This document shows positions 6,879 through 11,722 of a DNA stretch of 11,722 bases, one piece after another. This DNA comes from Chloroflexota bacterium (GTDB lineage Bacteria; Chloroflexota; Limnocylindria; Limnocylindrales; CSP1-4): NCBI GenBank assembly GCA_030271555.1, contig JARXKQ010000016.1:1-11722 (forward strand), given 5' to 3'. The notes below the pieces were generated by a model. It did no database searches and was not told where the DNA came from. It saw only the letters and a list, made by a program, of their open reading frames with translations. The translations under genes were made by a program, and so were the position numbers. Every line of letters begins with the position of its first letter. The first letter of the stretch is position 1.

Positions 6879-7463
6879 TTAGTCGCGGCGAAGGACGCGC
6901 AGCGCGGCCTTGACGCGGTCTTCGAGCGAGGCGCCAACCGGCAGCGACGCGACCGCGCCGCGCGCCGATTCGCGCGCCTCTGACGATGAATAGCCCAGCG
7001 CCTGAAGAGCCGCCACGACCTCCGACTCGGCCGATCCAGCCCCTGATCCGGACGGTGCGCCCGCGGCGGACACCTTCTCCTTGAGCTCGAGCACGATGCG
7101 TGCCCCGAGCTTCTTGCCAACGCCCGATACGGCCGTGAGCACGCCCTCATCACCCTGGAAGATGGCCAGCTGAAGATCGGTAACTGGGCGCGAGGAGACG
7201 ATGGCCATGGCCACCTTGGGGCCTACGCCACTGACCGTGATGAGCAGCTCGAAGAAGCCCAGGTCCTCGCTCGTCTTGAAGCCGTACAGCGCCTGCTGGT
7301 CCTCACGCACGAGGTGGTGCGTGAACAGCCGTACAGCCACACCCTCCTTCAGTCCGCTCAGCGTGCCCGGGCCGCAGAAGATCCGGTAGCCAACGCCGCC
7401 TGCCTCCACAACGGCCGAATCGGTACCAATCGTCGCGACCTTGCCCTCGACGAACGCGATCAC
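6879..7463 (-). CDS. ruvA: Holliday junction DNA-binding protein RuvA
   Basis: Tetrameric protein that binds four-way junctions and loads RuvB. From GTG 7463 it has 194 residues, the normal size. The start MIAFVEGKVATIG matches the usual RuvA beginning (M-I-x-x-x-x-G). The frame stays open to a GTG at 7514, but those extra 17 residues (rich in Pro, Gly and Cys) are not RuvA-like. Domain I is the OB fold (1-62). Domain II carries two helix-hairpin-helix motifs, SGVGPKVAMAI (78-88) and SGVGKKLGARIVLELK (113-128). A Gly/Ser/Ala-rich linker (about 133-147) leads to the RuvB-binding domain III (148-194). No Shine-Dalgarno or TANNNT is seen at the start. The 85-nt gap from ruvC carries two hairpins. 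Confidence 0.95.
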   Translation of the reverse strand: MIAFVEGKVATIGTDSAVVEAGGVGYRIFCGPGTLSGLKEGVAVRLFTHHLVREDQQALYGFKTSEDLGFFELLITVSGVGPKVAMAIVSSRPVTDLQLAIFQGDEGVLTAVSGVGKKLGARIVLELKEKVSAAGAPSGSGAGSAESEVVAALQALGYSSSEARESARGAVASLPVGASLEDRVKAALRVLRRD

Positions 7464-7480
7464 GCCGCAAGGAGGACGGT

Positions 7481-7502
7481 GGCACCCGGCAGGCCGGGGG
7501 CC
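7481..7502 (-). other. Hairpin in the ruvC-ruvA spacer (proximal to ruvA)
   Basis: An inverted repeat built on CCCGG/CCGGG with outer GGC/GCC pairs forms a stem of about 9 pairs with one mismatch and a 4-nt loop. No run of T follows, so it is not a standard intrinsic terminator. It could stabilise or pause the transcript. Confidence 0.45.
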
Positions 7503-7520
7503 AGCGGACGACACGCAGCA

Positions 7521-7536
7521 GCGCCCCGAGGGGCGC
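7521..7536 (-). other. Hairpin in the ruvC-ruvA spacer (proximal to ruvC)
   Basis: A near-perfect palindrome, GCGCCC-CTCG-GGGCGC on the minus strand, with a 6-bp all-GC stem and tetraloop, lying 12 nt after the ruvC stop. There is no T-tract. It could be an attenuating or mRNA-protecting structure rather than a terminator. Confidence 0.5.
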
Positions 7537-7548
7537 CTGCGGAGCTAG

Positions 7549-8028
7549 TCATGCATTGCCCGGGTGGCCGTGGGCGAGGCAGATCGCCACGGCAAGGGCA
7601 TCGGCGGCATCGTCGGGTCGCGGTAGGACGGACATGCCCAGCACGGCCTGGACCATCTTCTGGACCTGATCCTTCTGGGCGCGGCCGTAGCCGGTCACCG
7701 CGAGCTTGACTTCGTGCGGCCCGTATTCGAACACCGGCAGGCCGTGCTCCGCCGCCGCGAGCAAAACGACGCCGCGCGCCTGGCCTACCGCGAACGCCGT
7801 CATGACGTTCTTGTTGAAGAACAGGCGCTCAACGCCAATCCGCTCCGGCTTGTGGGTCAGGATCAGCTCGGTCACTGCGCGGTGGATCTCAAGCAGCCGG
7901 ACCGGCAGCGCCTGGGTCGAGAGCGTCTCCAGGCAGCCGTAGTCGATGGCGGTCAGCTTGGACCCGTCGCGGCGCACGACGCCATAACCGGTCGCGGCGG
8001 TACCGGGATCGATGCCTAGGACAATCAC
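7549..8028 (-). CDS. ruvC: Holliday junction resolvase RuvC
   Basis: Dimeric Mg-dependent endonuclease of the RNase H fold that cuts Holliday junctions made available by RuvAB. It has 159 residues, close to the usual 160-175. The four acidic catalytic residues are in place: Asp7 in GIDPGT, Glu67 in IGVERLFF, and Asp140 and Asp143 in PDDAADALA. The DNA-contact region FFNKNVMTAFAVGQARG (70-86) is conserved. The start is GTG, giving MIVLGIDPG, the expected N-terminus. It lies 21 nt after yebC without a clear Shine-Dalgarno, and TAGGCT lies 6 nt before the GTG. Confidence 0.96.
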   Translation of the reverse strand: MIVLGIDPGTAATGYGVVRRDGSKLTAIDYGCLETLSTQALPVRLLEIHRAVTELILTHKPERIGVERLFFNKNVMTAFAVGQARGVVLLAAAEHGLPVFEYGPHEVKLAVTGYGRAQKDQVQKMVQAVLGMSVLPRPDDAADALAVAICLAHGHPGNA

Positions 8029-8034
8029 GTACCT

Positions 8035-8040
8035 AGCCTA
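8035..8040 (-). promoter_or_regulatory. TANNNT -10 candidate for a leaderless ruvC transcript
   Basis: TAGGCT on the minus strand, 6 nt before GTG 8028, the same geometry as the two plus-strand genes. The following AGG could alternatively serve as a very weak, too-close ribosome site. Confidence 0.4.
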
Positions 8041-8049
8041 GGGAACGGG

Positions 8050-8802
8050 CTAGACCGCCGCTGCCTCGGCCAGCAACTCGGCTGGCAAGTTGAAGTTTGC
8101 GGTGACGCGCTGGACGTCCTCGAGGTCCTCGAGGTGCTCGATCAGGCGCAGGTTCTGCTCAGCCACGTGGCGATCGACGTCGATGGGCGACTTGGCGTGC
8201 ATCGTGATCTCGGCCGATTCGACCTTTAACCCGGACGCCTCGAGCTCCTTGCGCAGCTTCTCGAGCGTGGCTGGGTCAGTCAGGACCTCGATCGGGTCCG
8301 AATCGGTGTCGACATCGTCCGCGCCCAGGTCGATCGCCTCAAGGGCGATGTCGTCCGCCTTGCGTCCGTTGGGCGTGACCGCGACCACGCCGCGCGGCTG
8401 GAACTGCCACGCAACGCTGCCGGCGCCGGCGAGTGAGCCGCCGTGCTTGGTGAACACCGAGCGAACGTCCGACGCCGTGCGGTTCTTGTTGTCCGTCGCG
8501 GTCTCGACCAGGATCGCCACGCCGCCCGGGCCGTAGCCCTCGTACGCGATCTCCACGAACTGCTCGGCCGCGGAACCGCCGGTGGCCTTCTCGATCGCGC
8601 GCTTGATCGTGTCAGCCGGCATGTTCACCGAGCGCGCCTTGTCGACTGCAAGGCGCAGCCGGAAGTTCCCGTCCGGGTCGCCACCGCCCGCGCGCGCGGC
8701 GATCGCGATCTCGCGCCCCATCTTGGTGAAGATGGCGCCACGCTTGACATCGTTGGCGCCCTTCTGGCGCTTGATCTGGGACCACTTGGAATGACCGGAC
8801 AT
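8050..8802 (-). CDS. yebC: YebC/PmpR (TACO1) family protein
   Basis: 250 residues, the normal family size. The family start MSGHSKWSQIKRQKGANDVKRGAIFTKMGREI is fully conserved, followed by GGGDPDGNFRLRLAVDKAR, NMPADTIKRAIEKATGG, and the central YEGYGPGGVAILVETATDNKNRTASDVRSVF motif. Long annotated as a probable DNA-binding transcriptional regulator, the family is now linked to translation, including easing of ribosome stalling and, for mitochondrial TACO1, support of translation. The yebC-ruvC-ruvA order is a very common bacterial arrangement. The ATG is at 8802; no Shine-Dalgarno is seen, and TAGAAT lies 8 nt upstream. The gene is divergent from the EF-G2 gene across only 26 bp. Confidence 0.96.
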   Translation of the reverse strand: MSGHSKWSQIKRQKGANDVKRGAIFTKMGREIAIAARAGGGDPDGNFRLRLAVDKARSVNMPADTIKRAIEKATGGSAAEQFVEIAYEGYGPGGVAILVETATDNKNRTASDVRSVFTKHGGSLAGAGSVAWQFQPRGVVAVTPNGRKADDIALEAIDLGADDVDTDSDPIEVLTDPATLEKLRKELEASGLKVESAEITMHAKSPIDVDRHVAEQNLRLIEHLEDLEDVQRVTANFNLPAELLAEAAAV

Positions 8803-8810
8803 CGCGACCG

Positions 8811-8816
8811 ATTCTA
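8811..8816 (-). promoter_or_regulatory. TANNNT -10 candidate for a leaderless yebC transcript
   Basis: TAGAAT on the minus strand, 8 nt before the yebC ATG, inside a 26-bp divergent gap that has no room for a leader with a ribosome site. It abuts the opposite-facing TATGCT. Confidence 0.5.
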
Positions 8817-8822
8817 TATGCT
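8817..8822 (+). promoter_or_regulatory. TANNNT -10 candidate for a leaderless EF-G2 transcript
   Basis: TATGCT on the plus strand, 6 nt before ATG 8829. RNA start points normally fall about 7 nt after the hexamer, which is the A of the ATG. There is no Shine-Dalgarno upstream of this ATG or of the next one (codon 6). Confidence 0.5.
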
Positions 8823-8828
8823 GCGCCC

Positions 8829-10895
8829 ATGACCACCGTCGACATGAAACGTCTCCGTAATGTCGTTCTTGCCGGTCATTCCGACTCGGGCAAGACCACC
8901 CTGGCCGAGCACCTGCTCTTCACCGCCGGGGCAATCACCCGTCTCGGCAAGGTGACCGACGGTACGGCCAGCCTCGATTTCGAGCCGGAGGAGCACAAGC
9001 GCAAGCAGTCGCTCTCGCTCGCGCTGGCGACGATGGAGCACGATGGCCACGAGATAACCATCATCGACACGCCCGGCTACGCCGACTTCGCTGCCGAGGT
9101 GGTCGAGGGCTTCGAGGCGGCGGACGCGGCGCTGATCACCATGGACGCGTCGGGCGGCGTCGAGGCGGGCACTGAGCGCGCGGCGGCACTTGGCCGAGCG
9201 CATGGCACGGCGGCAATTTTCGTGATCACCCGGTGCGAGCGCGAGAACGCCGACCCGGGTGCGGCACTCGACGCCTTGCGCGCGGCGTTTGGCAACAAGA
9301 TCGCGCCGCTCCACCTGGCTATCGGCAAGGGCGAAGCGTTCAAGGGCTACGTCGACCTCGTTCACCGCAAGGCGTGGGTCTGGGAGAAGGGCAAGCGCGC
9401 CGAGGTGGAGATTCCGGCCGAGCTGGCTTCTGAGGTCGCCCGCCGGCGCGACCAGCTGCTCGAGGCGGCGGCAGAGGCGGACGACGAGGTGTTGACCAAG
9501 TACCTCGACGGGCAGGAGATCAGCGACGCCGAGCTTGACGCGTGCCTCCATCGCGGCGTGCGCGACTCGATCCTCGCGCCGGTGATGGTCACCGCCGCAG
9601 GCCACGACATTGGTATTGAAGGCGTGCTCGACGCGATCGCGCGCTACCTCCCCTCACCCGACGAGGAGAAGCCGATCAAGGCGTTCGACGCCAAGGGGGG
9701 CGCGATCGAGGTGGAGCAGAAGGCCGATGGGCCGTTGCTGGCGCGCGTCTTCAAGACCGCCGCGGACCCCTTCGTTGGCCGGCTGACCTACTTCCGCGTG
9801 TTCAGCGGCAAGATCGCCTCGCACGACCACATCTGGAACGCCGAGCGCGGCGAAGAGGAGCGCATCGGCCAGGTGCTGCGCGTCAAGGGCAAGGACACGG
9901 AGCCTGTTGGCGTGATCTCGGCCGGTGAGATTGGCGCGGTCGCCAAACTGGTCGTGACTCATACAGGGGATGCGCTGTCGTCACGCGACAAGCCGTTCAA
10001 GATGCCGCCCATCGAGTTTCCGCAGCCGTCGCTGCCCGTGGCGATCGAGCCGCAGACCAAAGCCGACCTCGACAAGATGGGCGCGGCTTTGACACGTCTG
10101 CTCGAAGAGGACGCCGGCGTCCACGTCGAGCGCCAAACAGAGACCGGCGAGCAACTGCTCTGGGCGCAGGGCGACTCGCACGTCGCAGTGGTCATCGAGC
10201 GGCTCAAGCGCAAGTTCAGCGCCGCGGTCGTCACCCATTCGCCGCGCATTCCGTACCGCGAGACGATCCGCACCAAAACGCAGGTTGAGGGGCGCCACAA
10301 GAAGCAGTCGGGCGGCCGCGGTCAGTTTGGCCACATATGGCTCGAGATCGAGCCCAATCCTGCTGCTGGGGTCGAATTCGCGACACGCATCGTGGGTGGC
10401 TCCGTGCCGCGCCAGTTCTGGGCGGGCGTCGAGAAAGGTGTGCGCGACGTCGCCGACAAGGGCCCAATCGCGGGTTATCCGGTGATCGACTTCAAGGCGA
10501 CGCTGTACGACGGCTCGTTCCACCCGGTCGACTCGGACGAGCTCTCATTCCGATTGGCCGGCCAGCTCGCGACGCGCAACGGCATCCAGGAATCGTCACC
10601 GGTGCTGCTCGAGCCGATCATGGACGTCGAGGTCCAGGTGCCCGAGGCGTACATGGGCGACGTCAACCGCGACCTCAATACCCGCCGCGGCCGCGTCCTT
10701 GGGATGGACTCATCCAACGGCACGCAGGTCGTTCGCGCCCACGTGCCGCAGGCCGAACTCTTCAACTACTCGACCGAGTTGCGGTCGCTCTCCGGCGGGC
10801 GCGGCGTGTTCACGCAGAAGCTGGATCACTACGAGGAAGTTCCGCCCCACGTCGCGCAGAAGGTGATCGACGCGCACCAGAAGGAAGAGGCCTAG
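8829..10895 (+). CDS. fusA2: EF-G2-type translational GTPase (elongation factor G paralogue)
   Basis: 688 residues with all five EF-G domains. The P-loop GHSDSGKTT (16-24) is intact. Switch I is degenerate (HKRKQSLSL, 56-64, for the usual RGITI). Switch II reads DTPGYADF (80-87) with Tyr84 at the position of the catalytic His. The G4 motif is TRCE (134-137), not NKxD, and G5 is TAA (255-257). Domain IV is well kept: SGGRGQFGHIWLE (494-506) and the tip loop YDGSFHPVDSDEL (560-572) with His565. Domain V has LEPIMDVEVQVPEAYMGDVNRDLNTRRG. This pattern matches the EF-G2 subfamily, not the main EF-G. Mycobacterial EF-G2 is, as I recall, reported to bind nucleotide without ribosome-stimulated hydrolysis. 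A specialised or regulatory ribosome role is likely. It is divergent from yebC. No tufA, rpsL or rpsG neighbour is present. Confidence 0.93.
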   Translation: MTTVDMKRLRNVVLAGHSDSGKTTLAEHLLFTAGAITRLGKVTDGTASLDFEPEEHKRKQSLSLALATMEHDGHEITIIDTPGYADFAAEVVEGFEAADAALITMDASGGVEAGTERAAALGRAHGTAAIFVITRCERENADPGAALDALRAAFGNKIAPLHLAIGKGEAFKGYVDLVHRKAWVWEKGKRAEVEIPAELASEVARRRDQLLEAAAEADDEVLTKYLDGQEISDAELDACLHRGVRDSILAPVMVTAAGHDIGIEGVLDAIARYLPSPDEEKPIKAFDAKGGAIEVEQKADGPLLARVFKTAADPFVGRLTYFRVFSGKIASHDHIWNAERGEEERIGQVLRVKGKDTEPVGVISAGEIGAVAKLVVTHTGDALSSRDKPFKMPPIEFPQPSLPVAIEPQTKADLDKMGAALTRLLEEDAGVHVERQTETGEQLLWAQGDSHVAVVIERLKRKFSAAVVTHSPRIPYRETIRTKTQVEGRHKKQSGGRGQFGHIWLEIEPNPAAGVEFATRIVGGSVPRQFWAGVEKGVRDVADKGPIAGYPVIDFKATLYDGSFHPVDSDELSFRLAGQLATRNGIQESSPVLLEPIMDVEVQVPEAYMGDVNRDLNTRRGRVLGMDSSNGTQVVRAHVPQAELFNYSTELRSLSGGRGVFTQKLDHYEEVPPHVAQKVIDAHQKEEA

Positions 10896-10972
10896 GCCCA
10901 CCGCGGCTTCCGGCAGGTCTTCCCGCCAAATGCCGAACTGGTCTGCGCGATGCACGCGGTTGCCCGCCACAG

Positions 10973-10998
10973 GCCTAACCAGTCCTGCGCCTGACCGA
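10973..10998 (+). repeat. Direct repeat, copy 1
   Basis: Shares a core CCAGTCCTGC and an end TGACCGA with copy 2, 22 of 26 positions identical. The copies start 52 bp apart, about five helical turns, as expected for cooperative protein binding on one DNA face. Confidence 0.7.
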
Positions 10999-11024
10999 AG
11001 AATCGGCTGTTTCCTTGATTCGAC

Positions 11025-11050
11025 GCCTACCCAGTCCTGCATTTGACCGA
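11025..11050 (+). repeat. Direct repeat, copy 2
   Basis: Differs from copy 1 at four positions (C for A at position 6, ATT for GCC at 17-19). It ends directly against the -10 candidate at 11051, so a bound protein would cover the promoter's upstream part. Confidence 0.7.
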
Positions 11051-11056
11051 TAGCCT
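11051..11056 (+). promoter_or_regulatory. TANNNT -10 candidate for a leaderless HisC-like transcript
   Basis: TAGCCT, 6 nt before GTG 11063, the same spacing as at the EF-G2 and ruvC starts. No Shine-Dalgarno precedes the GTG. Confidence 0.45.
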
Positions 11057-11062
11057 CGACCG

Positions 11063-11722
11063 GTGAGCGCGCCAACGCAGTCGCAGGTCTACACGTGGGA
11101 GCCGTCCAACGCGGCCATCGCCGCGCGCTATGGCCTGCGGGCGGAGGACATCCTCCGCTTCGACACGAACACCGTGCCACTGCCGCCACACATGCTGCCC
11201 GATGCGTTGCGCGGCCCGTTCGAGCCCGGCGTCAACGAATACCCCGACTCGTCATACCAGGACGTCACGGTGGCGGCGGCCGCGTACTACGGGGTCGAGC
11301 CGTACGAGCTGGTCATCGGCGCGGGTGCCGACGAGGTGCTCGACCTGATCGCGAAAAGTTACCTACCGCTGGGCGCGGCGGCGATGGTGCCGATCCCCAC
11401 CTACGCGATGTACGGCGTGCTCACCGGGCAGCGCGCGGCCAAGATCGTGGCCGTGCCCCGTCTTGGTCCCGCAGACGGCTACGCGCTCGACCTCAAGGCG
11501 ATGATCGCCCGGCTCGCCGACGTTCAGCTCGTTTGGCTGTGCTCGCCGAACAATCCAACCGGTGCTGCCGACTCACCCGCCGACCTCGAAGCCATCCTGC
11601 GCAATGCAGTCAAGCGCAAGCAGCTGCCAGCTGACCTCGACACCGGCCTGGCCAGCATCCTGTTCCAGGCCCAGATCGACGGCCTGATCAATACCTGCCT
11701 CTTCACGCCCGAGAGCGCCGAC
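11063..11722 (+). CDS. HisC-like aminotransferase N-terminal part, running in frame into a TetR/AcrR-like C-terminal segment; open at right edge
   Basis: 220 codons are visible. Residues 1 to about 175 are a fold-type I PLP aminotransferase closest in look to histidinol-phosphate aminotransferase: LRFDTNTVPLPP (31-42), NEYPDSSYQDV (58-68), VIGAGADEVLDLIAKSYL (84-101), PTYAMY (112-117) and LCSPNNPTG (159-167). HisC transfers the amino group to imidazole-acetol phosphate in histidine synthesis. After NPTG the PLP-binding DEAY motif should follow within about 20-35 residues. It does not appear in the remaining 53. Instead residues from about 177 read AILRNAVKRKQLPADLDTGL then FQAQIDGLINTCLFTPESAD, which resembles the C-terminal domain of TetR/AcrR repressors (in AcrR, LPADL then GLMENWLFAPQS). 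The start is GTG 11063, with no Shine-Dalgarno and a TAGCCT hexamer 6 nt upstream. Confidence 0.75.
   Translation, partial: MSAPTQSQVYTWEPSNAAIAARYGLRAEDILRFDTNTVPLPPHMLPDALRGPFEPGVNEYPDSSYQDVTVAAAAYYGVEPYELVIGAGADEVLDLIAKSYLPLGAAAMVPIPTYAMYGVLTGQRAAKIVAVPRLGPADGYALDLKAMIARLADVQLVWLCSPNNPTGAADSPADLEAILRNAVKRKQLPADLDTGLASILFQAQIDGLINTCLFTPESAD

Larger units (their letters stand above)
10896..11062. other. 167-bp intergenic region with paired direct repeats
   Basis: It lies between the EF-G2 stop and the HisC-like start. I see no credible small frame, tRNA or T-tailed terminator. It holds two 26-bp direct repeats (10973-10998 and 11025-11050), a small GAATC/GATTC inverted pair between them (11000-11004 and 11017-11021) and a promoter-like hexamer at the right end. 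Confidence 0.6.

Noticed and set aside
7464..7514. A 17-codon N-terminal extension of RuvA from GTG 7514
   Set aside because: It is not RuvA-like, covers one hairpin and has no ribosome site. GTG 7463 gives the canonical N-terminus.
7521..7536. An intrinsic terminator after ruvC
   Set aside because: The stem is good, but no T-tract follows on either side that would make it a terminator.
8014..8044. Repeated CTAGG motifs around the ruvC start
   Set aside because: They are very short, and one lies in conserved coding sequence. Apart from the TAGGCT hexamer already listed, no structure is convincing.
8814..9605. A 263-codon minus-strand frame opposite the EF-G2 gene
   Set aside because: It is a shadow of a clearly conserved GTPase, rich in Arg, Ala and Gly as expected for an antisense reading.
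10889..10898. The GGCCTAGGCC palindrome at the EF-G2 stop codon
   Set aside because: Only ten bases, no loop and no T-tract. It includes the stop codon and is plausible by chance in GC-rich DNA.

Overview
This is an 11.7 kb GC-rich stretch (about two thirds GC by eye) of a bacterial chromosome. It is dominated by housekeeping genes for DNA recombination and tRNA or translation functions. I see no phage, CRISPR, rRNA, tRNA, insertion sequence or defence gene. GTG starts, promoters of the TANNNT kind placed directly before start codons, the basic 54-residue protein beside recA and the yebC-ruvC-ruvA order would fit a GC-rich lineage rich in leaderless mRNAs, such as Chloroflexota (Limnocylindria or Dormibacteria-like) or Actinomycetota. 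That placement is an inference and was not tested.

Layout. Twelve genes run leftward (minus strand) from 8802 to the left edge: yebC, ruvC, ruvA, pit (phosphate permease), a DUF47/PhoU-like gene, an unannotated 45-codon gene, ruvB, an ABC ATPase, its permease, tgt, an unannotated 54-codon gene, and recA (cut by the window edge). Most are separated by fewer than 25 bases or overlap by 1 to 4 bases. Two genes run rightward from 8829: an EF-G2-type translational GTPase, then, after a 167-base gap with two 26-bp direct repeats, a HisC-like aminotransferase open at the right edge.

How the genes work together. RuvA, RuvB and RuvC form the Holliday-junction resolvasome, and RecA makes the strand-exchange intermediates it processes. 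Pit and the DUF47 protein form a low-affinity phosphate uptake unit that here splits ruvA from ruvB, which are usually adjacent. The ATPase and permease form a small ABC-2 exporter. Tgt inserts a 7-deazaguanine base into tRNA, and YebC and EF-G2 act at or near the ribosome.

Main points for a second look. (1) Six starts without a Shine-Dalgarno sequence (yebC, ruvC, pit, ruvB, EF-G2, hisC-like) each have a TANNNT hexamer 6 or 8 nt upstream, which suggests leaderless transcripts and divides the leftward run into several transcription units. (2) The final 45 or so codons of the aminotransferase frame look like the C-terminal domain of a TetR/AcrR regulator, so the gene is either a chimera in the assembly or a real fusion. 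(3) Tgt has lost two bacterial preQ1-pocket residues, in a way that recalls queuine-using enzymes. (4) The EF-G paralogue has a degenerate G4 motif and lacks the catalytic His. (5) Two small genes too short for usual ORF cut-offs sit in coupled positions. I did not find an obvious wholly new multigene system.
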